DNA from: Bifidobacterium catenulatum subsp. kashiwanohense JCM 15439 = DSM 21854
GTDB taxonomy: Bacteria > Actinomycetota > Actinomycetes > Actinomycetales > Bifidobacteriaceae
Direction of reading: 5' to 3'
NCBI RefSeq assembly: GCF_001042615.1
Contig: NZ_AP012327.1
Span: forward strand, 620,001 to 684,000
DNA: 64,000 bases
Notes under the pieces: generated by a model
The model's input: only the letters and a program-made list of their open reading frames with translations
Database searches by the model: none
What the model was told of the DNA's origin: nothing
Translations under genes and position numbers: made by a program
In this document: piece by piece, positions 9,425 through 18,071 of the stretch
Layout: every line of letters begins with the position of its first letter
How positions within the stretch are numbered: the first letter of the stretch is position 1

Positions 9425-11509
9425 ATGCCAGGAATGATTCTGAAGGAAGATATCGAAAAAGTTCGCGCCACCGCCGATCTGTATGACATTGTGTCCGCGA
9501 CGGTTTCGCTCAAGCCTTCCGGAACTGGCGCTTATGTAGGGCTGTGCCCTTTCCACGATGAAAAAACGCCAAGTTTTTCCGTGCGCCCGGCGTTGGGTGT
9601 ATGGCATTGTTTCGGTTGTGGTCTCGGCGGTGACGTGTTCGGCTATGTTGAACATCAGGAGAACATCGACTTCCGTGACGCCGTCGAGCTTTTGGCCGAC
9701 AAATACCATATCGAATTGCATTATGACCAGTCGAACGCCAAGAAGGAGCATACTGGTTCAAAACGTGCCCGCCTGCTGGAAGCCAATGAGGCCGCACAGG
9801 AGTTTTTCGTATCGCAGCTGATGACCAAAGATGCGCTCGCCGCACGTAAATTGCTTGACGGTCGTAACTTCAGCCAAGCCGATTGCCAGCGTTTCGGTTG
9901 TGGGTACGCTCCGCAGGGTTGGGACAATCTGGTTCGGTACTTGGCTGGCAAAGGCTTCACACAGCAGGAGATGCTGGACGCGGGATTGGCTCGCCAAGGC
10001 CAGCATGGGGTGTACGACTATTTTCGTGGCCGCGTAACATGGCCGATTCGCGATTCGACCGGTCGTACGCTTGGTTTTGGCGCACGCAAATTGTATGAGG
10101 ACGATTCAATCAGCGCGAAATACATCAATACACCGGATACGACGTTGTACCGCAAAAACCAGGTGCTGTATGGCATTGACATGGCGAAGGCTGCGATCGT
10201 CAAGAAACGTCAGGTGGTGATCGTCGAAGGCTATACCGACGTGATGGCCATGCATCTGGCCGGAGTCGACACCGCAATTGCCACATGCGGTACCGCGTTC
10301 GGTGCGGAACATGCCAAAATCGTACGTCGTCTTATCGCCGACGACTCGTTGGGTGCGGTGCAGCTGGTTGGTCCGTTGAAGGTTGATGGGCAGCAGTTGA
10401 GTTCCCGTATCGTGTTCACTTTCGATGGCGATGCCGCCGGTCAGAAGGCCGCGATTCACGCGTTCGGATTGGATGCCGCGTTTTCGACGCAGGCGTTCGT
10501 CGCCGTGGCTGATGACAATCTCGATCCATGTGATCTGCGCATCAAACGTGGCAATGAGGCGGTTCGCGCGCTTATTGCGAATGCCGAGCCATTGTATGAT
10601 TTCGTGATCAAAACAGCTATCGGGCGTTTCGACACCACTTATACCACGGGGCAAATGGGGGCAGTCAAGGCCGTGGCGCCACTGATTGCGCAGATTCGCG
10701 ACCGTTCACTGCTTGACTTGTATTCACGCAAAGCGGTACGCCAAATCGGCGTCGATCTCGATATCATGCAGCGCGAAGTGCGTGACGCCCGTCGCAAACT
10801 CAATGTGCGGGACGAGGATGCGTATGCGCCGAAACGTCGCTTTGCCGCCAATGCCGCAGCGGCGGCGGAACCTCGCATGGAGCAGGGCGTGAATCCATAT
10901 GCGAATCCTTCCGCGCGCAAGGCGTTGGAACATCGTGACGCCGCGGAACAATCCTATTACCGTATCGACGATGCCGTGTTCATTTGCGAACAGCAGTTCA
11001 TGGCGACCCTGATTCAGGTGCCGCTTGCCGTGGATCCGACATTGTTCGCCAGCCTCACGCTGTCGAGCTTCATGACCCCCGTATTCCGTACGCTGTTCCA
11101 AGCCATCGCCGCGGCAGGCGGTCTGCCGTCCACGGATACCCCGCAAGGACTGTGGATGCATAATCTCACCAAAGCAGGCGGACCGATGCTGGAATCCGTA
11201 ATCAACGAGCTTGCCGTCATGCAACTGCCGTTGCCGCCGAGCGACGCCGATACGGAACGCACGTCGCAACAATCGCAAGAAATAAACGTGCAATTGCGCA
11301 AGCCGACCGATGATGAGCGCAGGTATGCGTCCGAACTCATCATTCGGCTGCTTGACACGGGCATCATGCGCAGGATCGGTGCGGACAAGCGTCGCATGGC
11401 GCAATTGCCGGATGGTGCCGAGAAAATCGAGCTGCTCGGTCAGATCACTAAACTTGAGACCTTGCGTAAGGATCTGCAGGCGAGGGTGTTTGGCAATAAC
11501 GTCGCCTGA
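9425..11509 (+). CDS. dnaG: DNA primase
   Basis: A 694-residue primase that makes RNA primers at the replication fork. The CHC2 zinc finger uses C41, H44, C62 and C65 (CPFHDEKTPSFS and HCFGCG). The TOPRIM domain shows VIVEGYTDVMAMH and later FTFDGDAAGQKAA. A C-terminal helicase-interacting region follows. The ATG at 9425 follows AAGGTGGTGAG. Length and domain order are those of actinobacterial DnaG. Confidence 0.96.
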   Translation: MPGMILKEDIEKVRATADLYDIVSATVSLKPSGTGAYVGLCPFHDEKTPSFSVRPALGVWHCFGCGLGGDVFGYVEHQENIDFRDAVELLADKYHIELHYDQSNAKKEHTGSKRARLLEANEAAQEFFVSQLMTKDALAARKLLDGRNFSQADCQRFGCGYAPQGWDNLVRYLAGKGFTQQEMLDAGLARQGQHGVYDYFRGRVTWPIRDSTGRTLGFGARKLYEDDSISAKYINTPDTTLYRKNQVLYGIDMAKAAIVKKRQVVIVEGYTDVMAMHLAGVDTAIATCGTAFGAEHAKIVRRLIADDSLGAVQLVGPLKVDGQQLSSRIVFTFDGDAAGQKAAIHAFGLDAAFSTQAFVAVADDNLDPCDLRIKRGNEAVRALIANAEPLYDFVIKTAIGRFDTTYTTGQMGAVKAVAPLIAQIRDRSLLDLYSRKAVRQIGVDLDIMQREVRDARRKLNVRDEDAYAPKRRFAANAAAAAEPRMEQGVNPYANPSARKALEHRDAAEQSYYRIDDAVFICEQQFMATLIQVPLAVDPTLFASLTLSSFMTPVFRTLFQAIAAAGGLPSTDTPQGLWMHNLTKAGGPMLESVINELAVMQLPLPPSDADTERTSQQSQEINVQLRKPTDDERRYASELIIRLLDTGIMRRIGADKRRMAQLPDGAEKIELLGQITKLETLRKDLQARVFGNNVA

Positions 11510-11693
11510 ATATCTGTCGTGTACTTGAGTTTCTGCCGCGTGCCAGAACGTCCGATAACCACCCCCCGAATGTCTTTGCCTTGCACTTGGATCTGCCGCA
11601 TATCCGAGCTTGTATGAACAGCCGGCGAACATGCGGTGAACGAGGCGAGAATACTTAACGAATTCTTAGTTGACATACAGTATCTTCCGGCGT

Positions 11694-11711
11694 GTTTTGC
11701 AATTGCAAAAC
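11694..11711. promoter_or_regulatory. Perfect 18-bp palindrome, probable operator
   Basis: GTTTTGCAATTGCAAAAC is identical to its reverse complement and lies about 190 bases before the anion permease start. The GCAAA half-site is repeated at 11861-11878. Confidence 0.5.
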
Positions 11712-11860
11712 AGTTTTGCCGGTTTGCAAAGGTAAAGAACAGTAGGGCGTAGTGGCTGAAGAACGTTGGAATGGTCGGAAAAATCGTATGCCAAGGGTAT
11801 GTGCTATGCGATTTTTCGGGTAAAGTGAATACGGCGTTTCTTGAGAAAATCGCCCGGGTC

Positions 11861-11875
11861 TGCAAACGGTTTGCA
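11861..11875. promoter_or_regulatory. TGCAAAC-x-GTTTGCA dyad just upstream of the permease start
   Basis: The 15-bp element has two 7-base arms around one base and lies 22 bases before the ATG at 11898. Size, symmetry and the central C/G resemble LacI-type operators. A repressor bound here would block initiation. Confidence 0.5.
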
Positions 11876-11897
11876 AACTGGATTCACGGAGGAATGA

Positions 11898-13094
11898 ATG
11901 CGACGATTGGTCGTTAAAATCCTGAAAAACGAGACCATTCTCGTAGTTGCTTCCATACTTGCTCTTATTTCATGCTTTATCGTGCCTCCCGACAAGGAGT
12001 ACGGCGGATACATTCATGCGAGCACCATTTCGCAGCTGATCTGCCTGATGCTGGTGGTGTGCGGTTTCCAGCGCATCGGCGTGTTCCGTATTATCGGCTC
12101 ACGATTGCTGCATCATGTGAACACTGCGCGCGGATTGGTGATTACGCTGATTTCGCTCACGTATTTTTCCGGCATGCTGATCACCAATGATGTGGCGTTG
12201 GTTACGTTCATTCCGTTCGCGATCGCGGTGCTTACCATGGCTCATATGGAGGAGCATGCGGTGCTGGTCGGCACCTTGATGACCGTCGGTGCGAACGTGG
12301 GCAGTATGTTGACGCCAATCGGCAACGCGCACAACCTGTATCTGAAAGCGTTGACCGGCATGCCGTCCGCTGAAATGATCGGCATTATGGCGCCGTATTC
12401 CGTTACCGCGGCGATATTGCTGGTGATTATCGCCTGCGTGGTATTCGGCAAGAAACCGGTTTCCGAATTTTCCTCTATCGACGGCAGCGGCATCGAACAG
12501 AATGTACTCGCTCCGAATTCCGACCAGCTGCGGCCGGATGAGATTCGTGTGACCGGCTATGGCGCCGGTTATGGAGGTTGGCGCACGATCGTATATTGCG
12601 CATTGTTCATCGTGTGTTTGCTGGCTGTGAGCGATTTCATTCCGCTATGGGCCATGTGCGTGATCGTGGTGGTGGCATTCCTGTTCTGCGATCGCCGCGT
12701 GTTCCGCAATATCGACTGGGGATTGCCGCTGACTTTCTGCATGTTCTTCATTTTCATCGGCAATATGAAACGCGTGCCGGAATTCTACGAGCTGGCCGCC
12801 TCCTTGGTGGGGGCGCATCCGCTGGAAGTGTCTGTGGTGTCGAGCCAGTTCATCTCCAACGTGCCGACCACGTTGCTGCTGTCGGGCTTCTGCGATCAAT
12901 GGCGTGCGCTGATCATCGGCACCAACCTTGGTGGCATGGGTACGCTGATCGCATCCATGGCGTCGCTGATCGGCTACAAGAACGTGACACGCAAGTATCC
13001 TGACAAGAAGGGACGCTATCTGGCTGTGTACTCGGCGGTGAACGTGCTGTTCCTCATTGTGTTGGTCGGTTTGAGCTGGATCATCGAACCGTGA
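11898..13094 (+). CDS. SLC13/ArsB-type anion permease (IT superfamily)
   Basis: A 398-residue membrane protein with about 10 hydrophobic segments. It shows the ion-transporter superfamily signatures LITNDVALVTFIPFA near residue 94 and GANVGSMLTPIGNAHNLYL near residue 133, and a mirrored SQFISNVPTTLLLSGF motif in the second half. These repeats form the substrate and sodium sites in the SLC13/CitM group. The substrate could be citrate, another dicarboxylate or an inorganic anion. GGAGGAATG overlaps the start. The upstream dyads suggest control by a repressor. Confidence 0.75.
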   Translation: MRRLVVKILKNETILVVASILALISCFIVPPDKEYGGYIHASTISQLICLMLVVCGFQRIGVFRIIGSRLLHHVNTARGLVITLISLTYFSGMLITNDVALVTFIPFAIAVLTMAHMEEHAVLVGTLMTVGANVGSMLTPIGNAHNLYLKALTGMPSAEMIGIMAPYSVTAAILLVIIACVVFGKKPVSEFSSIDGSGIEQNVLAPNSDQLRPDEIRVTGYGAGYGGWRTIVYCALFIVCLLAVSDFIPLWAMCVIVVVAFLFCDRRVFRNIDWGLPLTFCMFFIFIGNMKRVPEFYELAASLVGAHPLEVSVVSSQFISNVPTTLLLSGFCDQWRALIIGTNLGGMGTLIASMASLIGYKNVTRKYPDKKGRYLAVYSAVNVLFLIVLVGLSWIIEP

Positions 13095-13241
13095 TCTTTC
13101 ACTCCTCGGTTTTGCGGGCTGTCCGCTCGTTTCAAGGTCGGGAAATTGTAGGTTTTCATGGTTTTATCATCGATACGATGGTCGTGTTCCGCGCGTTCAA
13201 GTTGGCAAGAACGCGTGAACTGACTATACTGAATCGAGTTT

Positions 13242-13318
13242 GGCCCTGTAGCTCAGCTGGATAGAGCATGTGACTTCTAATCTCAAGGTCGGGAGTTCGA
13301 GTCTCCCCGGGGTCACCA
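13242..13318 (+). tRNA. tRNA-Arg (anticodon TCT)
   Basis: A 77-base cloverleaf. Acceptor GGCCCTG pairs with CGGGGTC, the D arm is GCTC/GAGC, the anticodon loop is CTTCTAA, and the T arm is GGGAG-TTCGAGT-CTCCC. CCA is encoded at 13316-13318. One T-T mismatch sits in the anticodon stem. Confidence 0.92.
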
Positions 13319-13320
13319 CC

Positions 13321-13350
13321 AAGCCCTTACGTCAATAGACGTAAGGGCTT
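13321..13350 (+). terminator. Terminator of the tRNA-Arg gene
   Basis: Perfect 13-base arms AAGCCCTTACGTC (13321-13333) and GACGTAAGGGCTT (13338-13350) with an AATA loop and a short T-tract, two bases past the tRNA CCA. Confidence 0.8.
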
Positions 13351-13406
13351 TCGCATATTGATAGGCGGCTGCTGCTTCGGCGGTAGCTCGGCAATGGGAG
13401 GAGCCC

Positions 13407-15422
13407 ATGAAACGAATCGTCACCGGCATTCTGGCGCATGTTGACGCCGGCAAAACCACGCTGTCGGAAGCGTTGCTGTATGCCACGGGCAACGTACGCA
13501 AACTCGGCCGTGTCGACCATGGCGACGCGTTTCTCGACACCAACACGATGGAACGGCAGCGAGGCATCACCATCTTCACCGAACCGGCGATCATCACCAC
13601 GCCGAACCTCACTCTCACCTTGCTTGACACTCCGGGACACGTCGATTTTTCGGCGGAAATGGAACGAACCCTCGCCGTGCTCGACTATGCGATCCTGGTC
13701 ATTTCTGGTGCTGATGGCATCCAAGGGCATACCGAAACATTATGGCGATTGCTGAAACGTTACAATGTGCCCACTTTCATCTTCATCAATAAAATGGACG
13801 CTCCCGCAGCTGACAAAACGAAACTGCTCAATCAGCTGAAGAAGCGTTTCTCGGATGGCTGCATCGATTTCACCGGAGCGCATGATGACGATGCGGCGCT
13901 TGCCGATGTTATGGAAGATATCGCCATGCAAAGCGAAACCGCCATGGAATCGTATTTGGAAAGCGGAACGATCCCGGATGAAACCATTCGTGAGATGATC
14001 GCTGATCGTGCTTTGTTCCCGTGTTTCTTCGGATCCGCGCTGAAAATGGACGGTATTGACGAGTTCGTCGCAGGATTCGAGCGGTATGTGCGCGAGCCGG
14101 AGTACGACAGCGAATTCGGCGCGCATATATACAAGGTATCGCACGATGCGCAAGGCAATCGCCTGACATGGCTCAAGGTAACGGGTGGTGAATTCAAGGC
14201 GAAGACGATGCTTTCCGGCACTGCGCGGGTTGGCACCGACCTTGGCGAGTCGAAAATCGACGACGATGGTATGTGGCATGAGAAGGCCGATCAGGTGCGC
14301 GTGTATTCCGGTGCGAAATTCACTACGGTCGATTCGGTTGTTGCTGGCACCGTGTGTGCTGTTACGGGCTTGACGCGAACGTTTCCCGGTGCTGGGCTTG
14401 GAAAAGAGTCTGATGGCGTGAATCCGGTGCTTCAGCCGGTGCTTACGTACACGTTGCTGCCGGGGGAGTGCGATATTCACGCTTGCTTGGTTGCGTTGCG
14501 CGAGCTTGAGGATGAGGATCCGTTGCTGCATGTGGTGTGGCAGTCGCATCTTGAGGAAGTTCATCTGCAATTGATGGGTGCGGTGCAGTTGGAGGTCATC
14601 CAGCAGATGATACACGACCGGTTCGGCTTGGACGTGTTATTCGGCCCGGGTGGCATTTTATATAAGGAGACGATCGCACATCCGGTTGAGGGTGTGGGCC
14701 ATTTTGAACCGTTGCGCCATTATGCGGAAACGCATGTGCTGCTCGAGCCATTGCCTGCCGGCAGCGGCATGAGGTTTGCGAGCGTGTGCAGCGAGGATGT
14801 GCTCGACCGTAACTGGCAGAGGCTGATTCTGCAGCATTGCCAGGAACGTGAGCATTTGGGTGTGCTTATCGGCTCTCCGATTACCGATATGAAGATCACA
14901 TTGCTGGTTGGCCGTGCGCATTTGAAACATACGGAAGGGGGTGATTTCCGCCAGGCCACGTATCGTGCGATTAGGCAAGGCTTGATGGAAGCGAAGGAAC
15001 GCGGCGACTGCCGTGTGCTGGAGCCGTGGTATGGCTTCCGTTTGGAGGTTCCGCAAGATATGGTCGGACATGCGATGGCCGACATACAGCGTATGAGCGG
15101 CTCGTTTGACACGCCTTCCGGCGATGGTGAATATATGGTGCTTGAAGGTGAGGTGCCGGTTGCCCAAATGCGAGATTATGCGATGGATGTGAACGCGTAC
15201 ACGCACGGGCGTGGGCATTTGAGTTGCGTGTTCGCAGGGTACAGGCCATGCCACAACGCCGACGAGGTGATTGAGCAGTCCGCATACGATCCGGAATCTG
15301 ACTTGGAGAACACGCCGGATTCGGTGTTCTGCGCGCATGGAGCCGGCTACCCAGTCAAATGGTACAAGGTTCCCGAATTCATGCATCTCGACTACGCCTG
15401 GCATGGCATGGGGGAGCAGTGA
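13407..15422 (+). CDS. TetW/TetM-like ribosome-protection GTPase (EF-G-like)
   Basis: A 671-residue translational GTPase. G1 is AHVDAGKTTL (residues 10-19), G3 is DTPGHVDF (74-81) and G4 is NKMD. Domain II, the EF-G-like domains III-V and the C-terminal extension typical of tetracycline ribosome-protection proteins all appear present. It is longer than the acquired Tet(M)/Tet(W) type and diverges from it, and it sits between tRNA genes without mobile elements. It is therefore probably a core bifidobacterial relative, possibly with a housekeeping role on the ribosome. GGGAGGAG precedes the ATG by 4 bases. Whether it confers resistance cannot be judged from sequence. Confidence 0.85.
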   Translation: MKRIVTGILAHVDAGKTTLSEALLYATGNVRKLGRVDHGDAFLDTNTMERQRGITIFTEPAIITTPNLTLTLLDTPGHVDFSAEMERTLAVLDYAILVISGADGIQGHTETLWRLLKRYNVPTFIFINKMDAPAADKTKLLNQLKKRFSDGCIDFTGAHDDDAALADVMEDIAMQSETAMESYLESGTIPDETIREMIADRALFPCFFGSALKMDGIDEFVAGFERYVREPEYDSEFGAHIYKVSHDAQGNRLTWLKVTGGEFKAKTMLSGTARVGTDLGESKIDDDGMWHEKADQVRVYSGAKFTTVDSVVAGTVCAVTGLTRTFPGAGLGKESDGVNPVLQPVLTYTLLPGECDIHACLVALRELEDEDPLLHVVWQSHLEEVHLQLMGAVQLEVIQQMIHDRFGLDVLFGPGGILYKETIAHPVEGVGHFEPLRHYAETHVLLEPLPAGSGMRFASVCSEDVLDRNWQRLILQHCQEREHLGVLIGSPITDMKITLLVGRAHLKHTEGGDFRQATYRAIRQGLMEAKERGDCRVLEPWYGFRLEVPQDMVGHAMADIQRMSGSFDTPSGDGEYMVLEGEVPVAQMRDYAMDVNAYTHGRGHLSCVFAGYRPCHNADEVIEQSAYDPESDLENTPDSVFCAHGAGYPVKWYKVPEFMHLDYAWHGMGEQ

Positions 15423-15455
15423 CTGTTCGGGAAAGATCGGATAACGGATAAACGA

Positions 15456-15482
15456 AGAGCCCCACCAATCCGGTGGGGCTCT
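15456..15482. terminator. Bidirectional terminator between the GTPase gene and the tRNA cluster
   Basis: Perfect 11-base arms AGAGCCCCACC (15456-15466) and GGTGGGGCTCT (15472-15482) lie between convergent transcripts. Confidence 0.75.
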
Positions 15483-15486
15483 CTGA

Positions 15487-15562
15487 TGGAGCGGACAACG
15501 GGACTCGAACCCGCGGTCTCAACCTTGGCAAGGTTGCGCTTTACCAACTAAGCTATGTCCGC
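15487..15562 (-). tRNA. tRNA-Gly (anticodon GCC)
   Basis: On the minus strand, GCGGACA pairs with TGTCCGC. The anticodon loop TTGCCAA is closed by CAACC/GGTTG. The T arm carries GGTTCGAGTC and CCA is encoded (complement of 15487-15489). Confidence 0.93.
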
Positions 15563-15595
15563 AAAGAACTTCCGCCGTGAGAAGCGGAAATTCAG

Positions 15596-15668
15596 TGGGT
15601 GATATAGGAATCGAACCTATGACCCCTTCCGTGTGAAGGAAGTGCGCTAGCCGCTGCGCCAATCACCC
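15596..15668 (-). tRNA. tRNA-Val (anticodon CAC)
   Basis: On the minus strand, acceptor GGGTGAT pairs with ATCACCC. The anticodon stem CTTCC/GGAAG closes the loop TTCACAC, giving anticodon CAC. The T arm has GGTTCGATTCC. CCA is not encoded. Confidence 0.92.
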
Positions 15669-15713
15669 GTGGGATAATTTCGCCGGTTTCCCAGCTTCGT
15701 TACCCGCTTCGCG

Positions 15714-15785
15714 TGGGCGATACAAGATTCGAACTTGTGACCCCTTCCGTGTCAGGGAAGTGCGCTACCTCTGCGCCAACCGCCC
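15714..15785 (-). tRNA. tRNA-Val (anticodon GAC)
   Basis: On the minus strand, acceptor GGGCGGT pairs with ATCGCCC. The anticodon stem CTTCC/GGAAG closes loop CTGACAC, giving anticodon GAC. It is a close relative of the adjacent tRNA-Val(CAC) and probably arose by tandem duplication. CCA is not encoded. Confidence 0.92.
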
Positions 15786-15870
15786 GAAGCGAGTGCTAAC
15801 TTACGTGGATTCTAGGCAGAATGCAAATCATCGGCGTGTCGCGGTGGTGTTGCGAGGAGGCAACACGCTG

Positions 15871-16479
15871 TCAGTTAGCGATCAAAACCACTGGAATTTC
15901 CATGGTTTTCGCATCTGGATCGGATTCGACGAACGATTCTTCAGAAGGGGATTGCGTCAACGTCAAGCGCATCTGATGCCATGCCGCATTGCCGTGCGTC
16001 GAAGCAGACATGCCTTCGTCCACGAATCCCAGACGGGCGTAAAATCCGACAAGGCGTTCCTTGCATGTCAGCACAATGCCTTTGCGCCCGGCAATCGTCG
16101 AATCAAGAATCACACGACGCAGCAGATAGCTGGCGCAACCGCGATGCTGGTAGACGGGAGCCACGTCCACGCCGAAAATCATCTGCCAAGCGCCATGCTC
16201 GTCGTGCAGAGAAACATCCTCATACATGACGTCGGCCAAGTCCTTTTCGTTGGTCGTCATACCGTTGATGAAACCAACCAATGTGCCGTCTTCCACAGAA
16301 GCTGGGAAGCAGGCATCGTCATCGGCGTCAGTGTTGATCAAAAGCCAGAAATGATCCGGATACGTGGCAACGCGTGCGGTCAGGCTCTCGTTCGTTGCGG
16401 CCTCCGCAGGTGGGAAGCAGGCGGCCTCCACAGCCTCAATCGCGTCCAAATCCTCCATCGTTGCATGTCGAATGAGCAT
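15871..16479 (-). CDS. GNAT family N-acetyltransferase
   Basis: A 202-residue acetyltransferase. The N-terminal strand-helix is MLIRHATMEDLDAIEAVEA. The acetyl-CoA loop is VAPVYQHRGCASYLLRRVI, a Q-x-x-G-x-A form, and LVGFYARLGFVDEG is the usual C-terminal aromatic segment. The layout resembles the arylalkylamine acetyltransferase-like branch. ATG 16479 has the better spacing to GAGAGAG; ATG 16485 is the alternative. It is transcribed divergently from the amino-acid ABC importer. Confidence 0.78.
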   Translation of the reverse strand: MLIRHATMEDLDAIEAVEAACFPPAEAATNESLTARVATYPDHFWLLINTDADDDACFPASVEDGTLVGFINGMTTNEKDLADVMYEDVSLHDEHGAWQMIFGVDVAPVYQHRGCASYLLRRVILDSTIAGRKGIVLTCKERLVGFYARLGFVDEGMSASTHGNAAWHQMRLTLTQSPSEESFVESDPDAKTMEIPVVLIAN

Positions 16480-16753
16480 GTGCATACTCTCTCGCAGGGT
16501 ATACCCAATCTTCACATTTCGATATGGGCGAACAGTGGAAACGCCAGCGTGCAATACTGTGAAAGGATCGCCGGAAGCGTTTTTGGGAGCTGATAAACGC
16601 TTATATGAAAAACCGATAACGACGCGGCCTGTTCCGCGATTGTTGCGCGGTACGATGGGGCGCGTCCACGGCAAAAGCTTGGAAATAGCCGGAAAGGTTC
16701 CGACGGATCCGTAGAGAATTCGACAACCTGAAGAGAAAGATGGGAGGGGGCGC

Positions 16754-17410
16754 GTGTTCGACTGGACATTCGTGACGCACTACGCGCCATTCTTCGTCAA
16801 CGGTTCGGTGATGACGCTGTTCATTTCCGTGTTCGGCATCGTGCTTTCGATTGCGGTCGGACTGATCTGCGCAGGCATTGAAATCGCACGCATTCCCGTG
16901 CTCAAGCACATCGTGCGCGTCTACATCGAACTCAGCCGTAACACGCCATTGCTGGTGCAACTGTACTTCCTGTATTTCGGTCTGCCGAAGCTTGGCATCG
17001 TATGGTCCGCGGAACAGTGCGCGATCGTGGGACTTGGCTTCCTTGGCGGCTCCTACATGGCCGAAGCGATGCGTGGCGGCCTCGAAACCATTCCGAATGT
17101 GCAGCGCGAATCCGCGTACGTGCTGGGCCTCAGCCAATGGCAGACCTTGATCCGCGTGGTCATTCCGCAGGCCATCAGCACGTCCATTCCGGGCGTTGTG
17201 GCCAACGTGATCTTCCTGATCAAGGAATCATCCGTCGTATCGGCCATCGCGCTTGCCGACGTGATGTACATGGCCAAGGATCTGATCGGCATGTACTACA
17301 GCACGTACGAGTCGCTGCTGATGCTGGTCGTCGCATACTTGGTGATTCTGCTGCCGATCTCATTGTTCGGCACTTGGCTGGAACGGAGGTTCGACTATGA
17401 GCGGCGCTGA
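16754..17410 (+). CDS. Polar amino-acid ABC importer, permease 1
   Basis: A 218-residue inner-membrane permease of the His/Glu/Gln family (HAAT) with about five hydrophobic segments. YIELSRNTPLLVQLYFLYFGLP is split across the conserved R-x-T-P/L-L-V-Q-L-Y region near residue 57. The cytoplasmic ATPase-coupling loop (EAA motif) is ESAYVLGLSQWQTLIRVVIPQA. GTG 16754 is preceded by GGGAGGGG. It overlaps the next permease by 14 bases, so they are translationally coupled. Confidence 0.88.
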   Translation: MFDWTFVTHYAPFFVNGSVMTLFISVFGIVLSIAVGLICAGIEIARIPVLKHIVRVYIELSRNTPLLVQLYFLYFGLPKLGIVWSAEQCAIVGLGFLGGSYMAEAMRGGLETIPNVQRESAYVLGLSQWQTLIRVVIPQAISTSIPGVVANVIFLIKESSVVSAIALADVMYMAKDLIGMYYSTYESLLMLVVAYLVILLPISLFGTWLERRFDYERR

Positions 17411-18071
17411 AATTCTGCTCGAGCCGGGCGTGTTTCCGCGCCTGCTGCAGGGCCTGTGGGTTACGGTGTGGATTGCCGGTGTTTCGGTGGGTCTTTCCGT
17501 TCCGGTGGGATTGGTTGTCGGCTGGTTGATGACGATGAAGAACCCCGTCATTCGCGTGTTGACCAGGATTTATTTGGATTTCATTCGCATCATGCCGCAA
17601 TTGGCGTTGCTGTTCATCGCGTTTTACGGTTTCGCCCGTGCGTGGAATTGGAATTTGGATGCGACCGGTGCATGCGTGTTCGTGTTCGTGCTGTGGGGTG
17701 GCGCGGAATTGGGCGATTTGGTGCGTGGCGCGCTTGAGTCGATTCCGAAAGCCCAGTATGAGTCCGCGTATGTGCTTGGGTTGAGTGGCTGGCAGACGTT
17801 CGTCAAAGTGATTCTGCCGCAAGCGTTGCGTAGACTTTTGCCGGCTTCGGTGAATCTGGCAACACGAATCGTGAAAACGACATCGCTGGCCGTGCTTCTC
17901 GGCGTGGTCGAGGTCATCAAAGTGGGCCAGCAGATCATCGACGCGAACCGTTTCCAATACCCGACCGGAACCCTGTGGATCTACGGGGTGATTTTCTTCA
18001 TGTACTTCATCGTGTGCTGGCCGCTGTCCATCGTGGCCCGCCGACTGGAAAAGAGGTGGTCGCATGACTGA
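17397..18071 (+). CDS. Polar amino-acid ABC importer, permease 2
   Basis: A 224-residue partner of the previous permease, of the same family. The EAA loop is ESAYVLGLSGWQTFVKVILPQA and helix packing is similar. Together they would form the heterodimeric membrane channel. It overlaps both neighbours by a few bases, which marks a tight operon. Confidence 0.88.
   Translation: MSGAEILLEPGVFPRLLQGLWVTVWIAGVSVGLSVPVGLVVGWLMTMKNPVIRVLTRIYLDFIRIMPQLALLFIAFYGFARAWNWNLDATGACVFVFVLWGGAELGDLVRGALESIPKAQYESAYVLGLSGWQTFVKVILPQALRRLLPASVNLATRIVKTTSLAVLLGVVEVIKVGQQIIDANRFQYPTGTLWIYGVIFFMYFIVCWPLSIVARRLEKRWSHD

Larger units (their letters stand above)
11510..11897 (+). promoter_or_regulatory. 388-base intergenic region with repeated GCAAA/TTTGC motifs
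   Basis: No gene is seen here. It contains a perfect 18-bp palindrome at 11694-11711, several other TTTGC/GCAAA elements (11714-11730), a 9-bp inverted repeat (11778-11786 with 11809-11817), and a TGCAAAC/GTTTGCA dyad at 11861-11875 right before the next start codon. Together these look like an operator cluster for the downstream permease. Confidence 0.5.

Noticed and set aside
13407..15422. Recently acquired tetracycline-resistance element
   Set aside because: No integrase, transposase, conjugation gene, leader peptide or direct repeats around it; tRNA genes on both sides are intact.
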